Under the pieces are notes generated by a model. The model did no database searches and was not told where the DNA came from. It saw only the letters and a list, made by a program, of their open reading frames with translations. A stretch of DNA of 64,000 bases from Limnomonas spitsbergensis (Eukaryota; Chlorophyta; Chlorophyceae; Chlamydomonadales), in the NCBI GenBank assembly GCA_037349105.1, contig JAYJMM010000041.1, forward strand, positions 372,001 through 436,000. The letters run 5' to 3'. The first letter of the stretch is position 1. Every line of letters begins with the position of its first letter. Positions 1 through 9,919 of the stretch are shown here, piece by piece. The position numbers were made by a program, and so were the translations under genes.

Positions 1-560
1 TGAATGTGACGGCACTATTTGGGGGTGAGTGTGATGTCACTATTTCTGGGTGAGTGAAAATAGGGTTCACTCACCCCCAGCGGAACATTATTTTGCACAG
101 CCTTAATTGCATCACACAGCACTAACTTGCATTACCGGTATGCAGGGCTGAATATAATTAAATTATGATCCCCGCAGCACTTCACAATGCTTTGAAGCGC
201 TGTCGGAAACTATTGTTTGATATTTTGAAGCTGATCTCAGGCATTCATGCAACCAACCCTTGTTTTAAATGATTTCACTTCAAACTCGACATACCTTCCT
301 CTGAAGACCCAGGGTATGTTCCCTCTGCGTTGGCATGTTGGCAGGTCAGTGATGTTGCCCCTACGGCCTCAAGTAAAGGGAGTCATCACCACCCCCGCCT
401 GCTTGTCCCTGCTCCTCCAGGTCAGCAGCAGGGTTGGACTGCTCAGCTCTTGGCGGCTCATTCACGTCCCTGGACGTCCTCATGCTTGGGGCGCCTGCAT
501 GCTGCTTGCCGTCTTTCCTCCTTTCAGAGAAGTGCGCTAGGGTGGTGCTGCCGCAGGGAC
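1..560. other. Left-edge stretch with no supported gene
   Basis: I see no convincing gene here. The only open frames are about 100 codons or shorter, overlap one another on both strands and show no family resemblance. The first 80 bases hold a repeated GGGTGAGTG motif (about 22-30 and 48-56) facing an inverted CACTCACCCCC (about 68-78), so this end could fold. A TACCGGTA octamer lies at 133-140. Similarity with the second large repeat copy begins near 560. Confidence 0.5.
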
Positions 561-2539
561 GGCTGGGGGGCCGCGGGACTGGGCCTCGACGTGTCCGAGC
601 TGCCGTTGCTGACCAACTCTGACACAGAATCTGCTGCGGACACAGTGCGCGCCAGATTCTCATGACCCATCAGCCGGCAGCACAGGTGCTCGGCCTCCCG
701 TCCCATGCTAGAGGTTTGTCCACATATGAGCGTACCTGGCCAGGTACGTGGTCAGAGTCATCCGGTGGGAGGGGCTTAGACTGGATTTGCCGTGCCCTCC
801 ATGGACTACTATGGCGCCAGCATGCTTGAGCCACCGGTCAGACTAGGTGTAACCCTCTCTTGCCTAACGGGAGCCCCTGGTCTTGCACATGCTGGCTGCA
901 GGCAGGCCATTATGCCCTGGACCTCCTGCCATGGGTTCAGCCTTCATGGCTGCCTTCACGAGTGGGGGCCCAGGGCAATGGACACCAATGCAATCCTATG
1001 TATGTCTCTGTCTGGCTAGGCTAGGCTGCCGTACCAACTCCCCCTTTTGGCCGTCGAGCAACTCTATCCGAGATGGCACGGTGTTGTTGAAATATGGCAT
1101 GTTGTTGCCGCCCATCTGATAGGGGAGAGACACCAGGCACACCTGGCCGCAACTCCCTGCCCACACTTCGGCAGGGCCCAGTGGAAGGTGTGGGGGCAGC
1201 AGCAGCGGCGGCGGTGGTGCTGTGGGAGGTGCCGGTGTAGCTGCTGACTCCGCGGACTTGCTGCTGGTCCTCCTGGTCTGCTAGCCTCTGCCATGCGTCC
1301 CCTGTCTCCCGCCAGGACCTCTTGGGCCCACTCCTGTGCTGCTCTGGATGAATGGCATCCCGCCGTGGCTGCTCCTTCTACTGCTGTGTCATTCAGCTGA
1401 TTCGCATCAGCAAGGCTTCCCAGGCAGGATGCTGGTGGAGGATAACTTGCATGACCCCCCTGGCCAGCCTGCCTGACTTGTGCCGGCGTTGGCGGCCTGG
1501 GCATTAGCCCCAGCATGCCGTGTGGTGCCTGCCTAGGGCTCAGCCCTTCGTTGCAGCCCATTGCCTCCCCAGGCTTGCAGCCCCGATTATTTTGCGACAC
1601 TGCCTCCTAGATCTATCTGGGCGGCTCTGCTCTCTCCCTTGCTTCTCTCCTGCTTGCTCTCACTCGGCGCGCTCCATCTACTGCTTCTGCTGGGCGCTCC
1701 CGGGTTAACTCTGCCCTTGGGTCGCTTACTCGGGCGCACCGGCGTTGGTTCTTGGGGAACTGAGCTGAGAGGCAGGGAGGCACTGGCTGCTCCCGGGGCG
1801 GTGCCTTGCGAGGCCTGCGCCTGCAGACGGTAGCGGTGGTGGTGGCAGTGGTGGTGTGACAGTGCATCCGCTCGATTAGTGGCAGCTGCGGCGGTTGCAA
1901 GGGTGCCCACGGCGCCTGCACCTCTGCCCTTGCATCCCTTGCCTAGGGCTGCGAGGCTAGTGAGGGTACTGCTATGCCTGTGCCCTACGTCCCGGGCAGT
2001 GGCGGCTGGGGGGTTGCTTCTACAACCATGTCCGCACATGGCCCCTTTTCGCCGGGGGCATGTCAGCCCTTGTCTCCTTCTTCAGGTTGGGTGCCATATT
2101 TTGGGGGTTTGATGGAGACGTTTGCAGCCGTTTTAGATTGTGCTTCTGGTGGGAGTGTCCTTAAGCTAGAGGGGGGTCTTGGCGGAGAACAATTTGTTCT
2201 TCTGACCTTACTCACTTACGCGTGAGTTACTGCAGCCGTGTTAGTGCTTGTTGGTCCGTTTGCCTTTCTTGTTCATACTCAAATTTATGTATGTTTGCCT
2301 CGGTGGCGGAACATTTTGGAGCCATGTATCACCTTTCTGATTATGTGCATGAAGTCTCCCAAAACTTAAGCCGGGCTATTGAGTGTGGCAGTGTGCCCTT
2401 ATGGATTTACATAACTCTCAGGGTAAAGTCGCTTGCTATCCAAATAGTCTTAAGTTATCAAACGGGATGGGCCTTGCAAGACTTGGTATGATGATCGGTG
2501 CAAAGCCTCTAGTAAAAGTTGTTTAGAGGCTACCCATTT

Positions 2540-3920
2540 TGAGGTGCTGGTTCAGGAGAGGTGAAGCTGGCAATTTTCGACGTATAATTCAGGCTATCAA
2601 GCGTGAATGGGAGGGTGTGCGGGCAGCGGATCTACTATCAGATGTCCGGTGCCAGCCTAAGGATGTTTGGTCGGCGTGTGGCAGTAATAGGAAGATCACA
2701 GATGTGGGGGATAGGACTGATTATTTGAAAAAGTTGTTTGAACCTTCGGAGCATGTCCCACGAAGCAGGGGACGAGAGTATGTGGGCGTGTTTGTTTCCT
2801 CTCCCTTAAGAAGAACACCTCTCTTAAGCAGAGCTCCTAAATTGTGTTTTTACAGAAGCCGAGATTGTGAGAGTTTGGAAAAGACTGTGAATGGAAAGTC
2901 TGCGGGTGTTGATGGTGTCCCTATGGAGTGTTTGAAACAAGCGTTTATTGTAAATCTTGGGGATTGCTTTCTTATAAGGGCAGTATATTTTGGCAAATCA
3001 AATTACGTTTTTGTTAAATAGAGTTTTGGTGGAAGGCTATACCCTAAGGAGTGGGGCATCGGAGCACTCATTACGGTACCCAAGCCAAAGGGAAGTCCTG
3101 CAGTCAAACATGAGTATAGGGGTATTGCCGTTGGAACTGCCCTATGTAAATTATATTATCTTCTGTTATTGCAGCGCCTTGACCCTTGGGCAAGAAGTCA
3201 GGGTTTTAGAGCCGCTGGTCAAGCGGCTTTCCGGCATGGACGAGGAAAACCTGATCATGTTTTCATTCTAAACCACATTACTGAAAAATACCAGTTGGAG
3301 AAAAAATAGATTTTTGCTGCCTCCATTGATTTTAGAAAGGCCTATTACTGCATTGGCAGAGATTTACTGTGGCGGAGCTTACAGAGCATGGTCGTGCATG
3401 GCCGGATTTTAGGGAGTCTTAAGAAGATGTATCAGGGTGTTACAGTTCGTGTGCGGGTTGGTGGTAAATTAGGAGAACATTTCTCCCCCTTTATGGGCGA
3501 TTGATAAGGAGACCCGCTGTCACCTCTACTGTTTGGCCTGTTAATCGACCGCTTCGAGAAGTTTGTCGCATATGAGTGCCCTGATAATCGCGCCTGTCTT
3601 TCACGTGCTTTGGTGAGAGTTTATCTTATGCTGATGATCTGGTTTTATTCGCTGAATCGCCAGATGATCTGCAAAAGCTTCTTGATGCTCTCCATATTTG
3701 GCGGCACAATGCCTTGATACTCAATATCACAAAAATCTGAAGCACTAGTTTTTAACCAGAAATATTGCTGTCGATTGGCATCTCTGTCTTATAACGGGAG
3801 TGTTCTTGATATCAAGCCCTTTTTCATCTACTTGGGTATGTTATTTGATGAGGCAGAGGGCATGAAAGGAGCAGGAAGACTTGCGTTAATAAGATCAGGG
3901 CAGCTTTGTATGCCATGGTC
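2540..3920 (+). pseudogene. Broken reverse transcriptase of LINE copy 1
   Basis: Fragments of a non-LTR reverse transcriptase lie in several frames. Recognisable parts are NGKSAGVDGVPME (near 2,890), the W-G-I-G-A-L-I/V-T-V-P-K-P-K-G stretch (near 3,050), FRKAYYC in the FIDFRKAYD position (near 3,330) and the catalytic YADDLVLFAE region (near 3,630). Frameshifts and stop codons separate them, so this is a dead copy. The order of motifs (palm GxDGxP, FIDFxKAFD, YADD) is that of LINE-type reverse transcriptases. Copy 2 keeps several of the same motifs in better shape. Confidence 0.75.
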
Positions 3921-4107
3921 CGGCGTCAGGATGCCCTAGCCCTGAGCAAAGAACTGTAACCGCCAACTGTCAAAACCCATTTAAAAATCTCCCCCCTTCC
4001 TGCCCCGGACCAGGAACCCCACTGGCCTAGGAGCGCGGGTTTTGCGTCGGGAGGCCCTAGTTCTTAACCCCTGGTCCTGCCCTAAACGCCGGCTGCCCCA
4101 ATAGAGT

Positions 4108-5610
4108 TTGGCTCCCCCCCAATTCCAACCCTGGACCAGGTTCCCCACTGGCCTAGGAGTACTGGTTGCGTGTGGGGATGCTCTGGCCCTGTTCAGCGAG
4201 AGTCGGGGCTACTTCGCTGGAGGTACCGAGCTGGTAGCAGCAGCGGATGAGGACTTTGTGCGCAGGTGGGCCGAGGCGGGCATGGAAGGGTGGGCCACAG
4301 CTGCAGGATATAGTGTGCTGAGCAGTACAGCAGTACAAGTGACAGCACCTTCATGGAAGGGGAGCATCTCAGTCAGCAATCAGTTTGGGTTAAATGATAA
4401 CCTGAGAAAAGGTCCCCACCCTTCGACATGGAGGAGTGATGACGGAGTGATTTAAGTGAGCGCCAGGTGTGACATGGTGTGACGTGTGCGAGGTTTTTGC
4501 TGCTGCTGTTGCATGAGCTGGCAGCCTGGGCTGTTGATTCTGAGGGACAGCACGTTTCCTTTCAACACCATCAGGAGTGTCAGAGTGTACTTTGAGTGAG
4601 CGCTGCGGATGACATGGTGTTAGAGGTGTGACATATTTTGTTCCTATGAGGCTATGACTGCCACCTCTGCATGTCTGCAGGCAGCCTGGACTGTCGGATA
4701 TGGAGGATGGCACGCTGCCTTTCACGGCCATTGCAGCGGCACGGCACGGCTACACGCTCCTTCGGCAGCTCGGCGGGTTCCTCGCCATTGAGTGCCACGC
4801 GGGATGCCTGGCCAGGCACCTGGCAGCTAGCTTGGCCGATCTGCGATATGGGAGCGGGGGGCGGTATTGAAGCTGTATGGAAGCTGGGGGGCACTAGGGG
4901 AGATCCAGTAGCGGCTCTTAGAGGAAGGGATGGAGTGCGGCGGTTACGGAAGGCGCGGCCCGACAGTTATATTCAACCTGATTTGACCGGGCGGGAATTA
5001 TGTCGGTTACGGCGAGGTGCGGGGCGCGGGAGCCGAGGCTGTGGTTGTTGCAGCTGGTGCAGGGAATTGCTTAGTGCCTTGGAGGACCTGGAGCAGGGAG
5101 TAGCCCTCCCCAACTGAGTCAGACAGCGACTGCTGTGCAGCCTCTTCCCGTAGCAGAGGTGCTGGCGCTAGTGGACGCAGCCTACAAGAGGGCGCAGATG
5201 GAAGTCACCGGCCTAGGGGATCCCAGAGATCCAGCCATGGAGCAGAGGTCTGCGGCCGCCTACTGCACCTGGTTTCAGCCTACGGCGGGCGCAGGCAAGG
5301 AGCTGCACCAGCAAGAGGGAGTGTGCTTGCGTGCGTTCAAACTTAAGGCTGCGGCTCGGCGCAATCTGCACGGCTGACAATCGGGGAAGGCGCAACGGGC
5401 CATAGCGTGACACGCGCTGCTGCCAGCGATGTTCGTCAAGGGGAGACGGCGAGCATGTGGAGGACCATTACATGCTTGCTTCTCATGCCCCTTCGTGCAA
5501 GACCACCTTCGGGAGCGGGGATGGGCAAGGCCCCCCACATGGTGCTACAGACTTCCACGCTTTGTACCAGGGCAGGCTAGGGTGGGATGCTCCATCTGAC
5601 TTTTGTGGAG
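4108..5610 (+). pseudogene. Downstream coding section of LINE copy 1, frameshifted
   Basis: Three blocks of amino-acid sequence are shared with copy 2 although frames shift between them. The first is about 4,150-4,310 (GYFAGGTELVAAADEDFVRR, then AEAGMEGWATAAGYS). The second is about 4,700-4,870 (LLRQLGGFLAI, then HAGCLARHLAASLADLRYG). The third is about 5,135-5,377 (LPVAEVLALVDAAYKRAQ to a stop after RRNLHG). A Cys/His-rich patch (CQRCSSRGDGEHVEDH-like) follows, then a C-terminal FHALYQGRLGWDAPSDF segment. Conservation in protein sequence despite DNA divergence suggests this was once a real coding region. I cannot name the first three blocks; the Cys/His patch resembles the C-terminal zinc finger of LINE ORF2 proteins. 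Confidence 0.5.
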
Positions 5611-6419
5611 GATTTGGTAGCTTTCGCTGAGGCTTGGATATTTCAGACGCCGGGCTCCATTTTTTTTCTTTTCGCCCAGCCTTGGAAAGGGCCCCTTTTA
5701 CCTTTATTTCCTATTTCCGGGTTTTCCTGGCTTTCTGCCTAATTTTTTAGTCTCCTTTCTCTTTGTCAAGGGCGAGGATCTAGACGGCATGGAGTTCCTT
5801 CAGACTTCATGTATTGTGTGGGGCAGGTCGTTCTCCTTCTCCTTTTTGAGTCTGATCCTTTCTCCTCTCGCCTTCAGTTTCTTTTCCTCCCGACCACACA
5901 GTGCGCCCATGCGGCCGAGCTTTTTCAGCATGGCAGAGGTGTTATGTCATTACCTTTGCACTAGGGCAGGCTAGGGTGGGATGCTCCATCTAACTTTGTG
6001 GAGGATATATATTAGTTGTTTCCGAGGCTGGGGCTTCCTTTCTCCTTCTTTCCCCCCCAGCCATTTGTGTCCCTTGTTTCCTCTTTCTGGGCCCTCCTGA
6101 CCTACTGTCTGGTATATTTGTTTCTTCTCTTTGTTGAGGGCTATGATCTAAACGGACTAGGGTTTCTTCGGACTACCTTTGGGGATGGTCTTGTTCCCTC
6201 TCGTTTTTGCGTCGCTTCCTTGTCTTTCTCCTCTAGCCTCTAGTTTCTTTTCCTCCCGACCGGACAGTTGAGCGCCCATGCGGCCGAGCCTTTCCAACAT
6301 GGCTATGAGATGTCATGTACTTGACTCATTGACTGAGAGGTAGGAAAAGTCCACAAGCTGCCTTGTATTACAAAAAGGATTCTAGCAGCTGAAGTGAAAA
6401 ACAACAAGGGGCTGCACAG

Positions 6420-7620
6420 CCTCTAAACCATGAAATACGATTCCGGAAGGCAGCATTCAGCTTGTTTCAAATTTACAAAAGGTCGGGCTACTGCATGCAA
6501 TGTATTTGTAGCAGGAGCTGGCTCTTTGAAGGAAGCCGCCATCATCAGCCAGCATGTACCCCATCTTCTACCCAACAGTTTCACAGGCAACTTAAACATC
6601 TTGTACGCCAGCCAACATCCGGACCTTGCAGGTTCATAGCCGGACTTCGCCTGGGGCCAGATTTCGTGATGATCGACGAGAGCTGCGGCTTTTGGGCACG
6701 GCTCGCTCGCGTGATGGAATATTATGATCGCGTTTGACAGGCGGGCCATGGGATCAATCAGTTCGACACGTCAGCTGACGTCAGCTTCTGCCTGGGGGCC
6801 TTCCTGGCCACGCAAACGTGTGGTGCTCTGGGGCCCGGCCTCCGACAAGTCACCTTCCAGTGCCAAAGTCCAGGTTCGCGCTCCGGGCACGGGACTGGTA
6901 TGCCTTCTACCAAAAGAATCGCAAAAATGCGCGCTTTCTGGCTATCTTAATTTGGCAGCAAACCGTGCACCCCGTTTCAGTGCCGGAAACCATACTTGGG
7001 GCTCATACGTCTCGCCCAGGCCACGCAACGGGCCCTAAAAGTTTCTTCAGGCTCGCGCGATTTTTCTCTTCCTCGTGCGCCCGTTTTGGAAACAAGCCGT
7101 GCAGCGTTCGAACAGCTCATGTTTTTGTGGTTTCGGGGGCATAGTCTCGCTACAGGGACTGGCGTAACAACTTACGGTCTGATGAAAACGGAAAGTCGGT
7201 CAAAGTCACCAATTTACAATGCATAATTAGCTGTCGCATGCATCACTTCCTACATTAGCATAGATCATGTCCACTTGCATTATCGAAGGTCCAATTCACA
7301 AAGGCGACGTATGACCACAATTCCACATTGGCCCAACTGACAGTCAAGATCCTCCACCCTCGCATTCGAACCCAACCACCCCACCCTATTGGGACGTGAT
7401 GCCCGCTGACACCAACAGTAGGCAGGTGTGAGGGAAGGGGATCACCTGCCACCCTCAATGTACATGTTCCTGACTCTGCTTGTTCCGTCTACTTACAAGT
7501 AACAACGGTGGCAAACAAAAGGCACAACAAGCATTAATCACTAATGGTTGGGGCAGTACCGCAATGTCTGGGGTCGTTCTATCACTACCATCCAGTGCAC
7601 TTGGGTACATAGCCAGGTAT
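6420..7620. repeat. Flank between LINE copy 1 and LRR gene A1, duplicated at 24,810-25,420
   Basis: Sequence here continues the similarity between the two large repeat copies past the end of the LINE, so LINE and LRR gene were copied together. Shared landmarks are CAGCTTGTTTCAAATT (near 6,456 and 24,847), TGATGAAAACGGAAAGTCG (near 7,179; diverged near 24,995) and CAGTCAAGATCCTCCACCC (near 7,341 and 25,157). Copy 1 has several hundred extra bases (about 6,600-7,150) that copy 2 lacks. The open frames here (for example 6,430-6,639 plus, 6,423-6,749 minus) are not maintained cleanly between copies and I do not call them genes. Confidence 0.55.
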
Positions 7621-7622
7621 AG

Positions 7623-9014
7623 TCACACACTATATATAATCTGCAATTCAATGCAGGCGGCCAAGGGGGTTAAGTTCTTCACGTCAAAACAATAATCAAA
7701 GCTGAGAGTATGCAGGCTAGGGCACATAGCCAGGGGGGCCACATCCTTGATTCCAAAACACCAGCTGAAGCGGAGAGTCTGCAGTCCCGCGCACGTAGCC
7801 AAAGGGGACAGGTCCCTGACTCCATCACAACAGCAGAAGCTGAGAGTCTGCAGTCCCGCGCACGCAGCCAAAGGGGTCAGGTCCTCGATATAACAAGAGT
7901 CAAAGCTGAGAGTTTGCATTCTAGCGCACGTAGCCAAAGGGGTTAGGTCCTTGATTCCATCACAATGGTTGAAGCTGAGAGTATGCAGTCCCGCGCACGC
8001 AGCCAAAGGGGTCAGGTCCTCGATATAACAAGAGTCAAAGCTGAGAGTTTGCATTCTAGCGCACGTAGCCAAAGGGGTCAGGTCCTTGACTCCATCACAA
8101 GACCTAAAGCTGAGAGTATGCAGTCCCGCGCACGTAGCCAAAGGGGTCAGGTCCTCAATTACGGGACAATTGAAGAAGCTGAGAGTCTGCAGTCCCGCAC
8201 ACGTAGCCAGAGGGGTCAGGTCCTTGACTCCATGACAAGAGCTAAAGCTGAGAGTTTGCATTCTAGCACACGTAGCCAGGGGGGTCAGGTCCTCAACTTC
8301 GGGACAATTGAAGAAGCTGAGAGTCTGCAGTCCCGCGCACGTAGCCAGAGGGGTCAGGTCCTCAATTACGGGACAATTGAAGAAGCTGAGAGTCTGCAGT
8401 CCCGCACACGTAGCCAGAGGGGTCAGGTCCTTGACTCCATGACAAGAGCTAAAGCTGAGAGTTTGCATTCTAGCACACGTAGCAAGAGGGGTCAGGTCCT
8501 CAACTACGGGACAATTGAAGAAGCTGAGAGTCTGCAGTCCCGCGCACGTAGCCAGAGGGGTCAGGTCCTTGACTATATTACAATCGCTGAAGCTGAGAGT
8601 ACGTAGTCTCGCGCACGTAGCCAAAGGGGTCAGGTCCTTGACTCCATGACAACAGCTAAAGCTGAGGGTTTGCATTCTAGCACACGTAGCAAGAGGGGTC
8701 AGGTCCTCAACTACGGGACAATTGAAGAAGCTGAGAGTACGTAGTCTTGCGCACGTAGCCAAAGGGGTCAGGTCCTTGACTCCATGACAAGTGTTGAAGC
8801 TGAGAGTTTGCAATCCTGTGCACATGGCCAGCAGCGTTAGGTCCTCAACCCCATCACCAGTGAGAGCAGTTGCTGAAGTGTTGACCATATTGCGCAAGGC
8901 GCGACTGGATGCCCGTATTGATGCCTTTCCAAGCCTTGGAACCTTGGAGAGGATGATGGCCCACACTTCCGGCGGGAGGTCCATGATGCCTAGGAGGGCG
9001 TTGAAATACAACAA
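7623..9014 (-). CDS. F-box-like / leucine-rich-repeat protein A1
   Basis: An open frame of 463 codons. Residues about 11-45 (DLPPEVWAIILSKV, then RASSRALRNMVN) resemble an F-box, the motif that binds SKP1 in ubiquitin ligases. After that come one degenerate and about 17 good leucine-rich repeats of 23 residues with the pattern GLQTLSFxxCxGVKDLTPLATCA, then a short cap. A role as substrate-recognition subunit of an SCF ligase is inference from this architecture. Repeats are nearly identical at the DNA level (69-bp period), with pairs of repeats recurring as blocks. The codons upstream of MDLPPEVW read as a pyrimidine tract ending in CCTAG, so the LRR exon may really begin at 8,989 behind an intron, with the true start in an unseen exon or at the ATG at 8,984. 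No RNA evidence. Confidence 0.7.
   Translation of the reverse strand: MLYFNALLGIMDLPPEVWAIILSKVPRLGKASIRASSRALRNMVNTSATALTGDGVEDLTLLAMCTGLQTLSFNTCHGVKDLTPLATCARLRTLSFFNCPVVEDLTPLATCARMQTLSFSCCHGVKDLTPLATCARLRTLSFSDCNIVKDLTPLATCAGLQTLSFFNCPVVEDLTPLATCARMQTLSFSSCHGVKDLTPLATCAGLQTLSFFNCPVIEDLTPLATCAGLQTLSFFNCPEVEDLTPLATCARMQTLSFSSCHGVKDLTPLATCAGLQTLSFFNCPVIEDLTPLATCAGLHTLSFRSCDGVKDLTPLATCARMQTLSFDSCYIEDLTPLAACAGLHTLSFNHCDGIKDLTPLATCARMQTLSFDSCYIEDLTPLAACAGLQTLSFCCCDGVRDLSPLATCAGLQTLRFSWCFGIKDVAPLAMCPSLHTLSFDYCFDVKNLTPLAACIELQIIYSV
7690..8830 (-). repeat. 69-bp tandem repeats encoding the LRRs of gene A1
   Basis: About 17 copies of a 69-bp unit carrying GCTGAGAGT and AGGGGTCAGGTCCT on the plus strand. 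The period is a multiple of three, so the opposite strand also stays open. That explains the long plus-strand frame at 7,965-8,606. Several units form two-unit blocks repeated almost exactly (around 8,150-8,580), a sign of recent unequal exchange or gene conversion. Confidence 0.9.
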
Positions 9015-9034
9015 ATCAGGTCGGACTCTACCTC

Positions 9035-9230
9035 AACAAAAAATCTCTTGCATGGCCATTTAAGTCTCTTGCATGGCCACATAGACTTCTTGGATCTCAG
9101 ACTTTCAAATTTCACTCTTTGCTTCAGCCGTACTTCTGTCAAAACGCTCAGCTAATGTCGAAGGTAGCCTTCCTATTTGTTTGGCATCGGCTAGCACTGG
9201 ACCTGAGTTCCAGTGGATTCAGATGCTTCC
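9035..9230 (-). pseudogene. Decayed copy of the acidic ORF found intact at 27,386-27,634
   Basis: Read on the minus strand this gives STLAERFDRSTAEAK, a stop, then KSEIQEVYVAMQE, closely matching the open copy in D2 (STLAERVDRSTAEAKREMSK, then SEIQEVYRYVAMHEIYMAMQ). Here it is broken by in-frame stops and small deletions. It abuts LRR gene A1 directly, whereas in D2 about 900 bp separate the two. Confidence 0.55.
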
Positions 9231-9239
9231 GCCTTAGCC

Positions 9240-9905
9240 ATTCTGGCTTCAAAACCGGGTCAGTGCCCAGTTCTCTGCTGGGCATTATCATTTATTTCTG
9301 GTAGGTGGGCACCTATGTGCTCTCATGTTTAGGGTTTGGTGGAGGGGTGACGTTTGGCTTTCAGAGGACAACAATGCACCCTGGCCGTGAGTATGGACGG
9401 GAGGCTCAACCGTTGGCATCTGCCAATGATACACACCAACATTTCAGGAAGTAAAACATGCGGCAATCAAAACAAATCAAACCATGGCAAACCATGACCA
9501 GCTTGGCCCGTGCACACAAATCTGCTTTTAAGACCACTTGGGAGGTGTGATTGATAGAGAGTCATGGACAATTTGTACTCATGACGAGTGTGTATGGCAT
9601 GATGATTTTTAACCAATTTAGTTATACGAACATCACAGCCCATCCTTCAATACAAGCTACAAGGGCCTTGGGATGCCTTTTGATTTTGATTGGGTTCAGA
9701 CAAAGCTCTGATTTTTTCGACCGTGCCTCGTTGAGTTCCACGTTTGCCTGTTTGGCACGCAGGGTGCATCTTTCCTACTCGTGCATCATGAATCATGAAT
9801 CATCAATCAACCTGGACTACCTTGCTCCAGGCTCTGCCAGGCAAAAAAGTGTCAGCAGTCAAGGCTCCTGCCACGACTAACGTTGATTTTAGCAGCAAAG
9901 TTCGA
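9240..9905. other. Non-coding stretch upstream of LRR A1
   Basis: The first part (to about 9,340, with TCTGCTGGGCATTATCA and GGTAGGTGGGCACCTATG) matches 27,715-27,760 and, weakly, 34,280-34,325. About 550 bp after it (9,350-9,895) have no match in D2. I see no gene. Confidence 0.4.
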
Positions 9906-9919
9906 ATCACAATTTATTA

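Larger units (their letters stand above)
560..6330 (+). mobile_element. LINE-like non-LTR retrotransposon remnant, copy 1 (in D1)
   Basis: A degenerate non-LTR retrotransposon that matches a second copy at 19,200-24,715 along most of its length. From left to right it has a GC-rich Pro/Ala-rich section (about 560-2,200) that may be a decayed ORF1, a reverse transcriptase section (about 2,540-3,900), a downstream coding section with a Cys/His-rich patch (about 4,110-5,600), then pyrimidine-rich 3' sequence. It ends in a conserved tail containing GCGCCCATGCGGCCGAGC. The reading frames are broken many times, so it cannot move by itself. The last ~400 bp are tandemly doubled: CAGGCTAGGGTGGGATGCTC occurs near 5,573 and again near 5,967. 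Copy 2 has this segment once. Confidence 0.75.

Noticed and set aside
1064..1600. 178-codon minus-strand frame in the GC-rich front of LINE copy 1
   Set aside because: It is not maintained over its full length in LINE copy 2 and is rich in Pro, Ala, Arg and Cys, as expected of a GC-rich antisense frame.
7330..7400. Reverse-strand GGTTCGAATGCG as a Pol III B box (SINE)
   Set aside because: No A box at a suitable distance, and the sequence is not preserved in the other three copies of this flank.
7965..8606. Long plus-strand frame (213 codons) of ESMQSRARSQRGQVLD-type repeats
   Set aside because: It is the antisense of the LRR array of A1. The 69-bp period keeps it open; the minus strand has the F-box and the LRR pattern.
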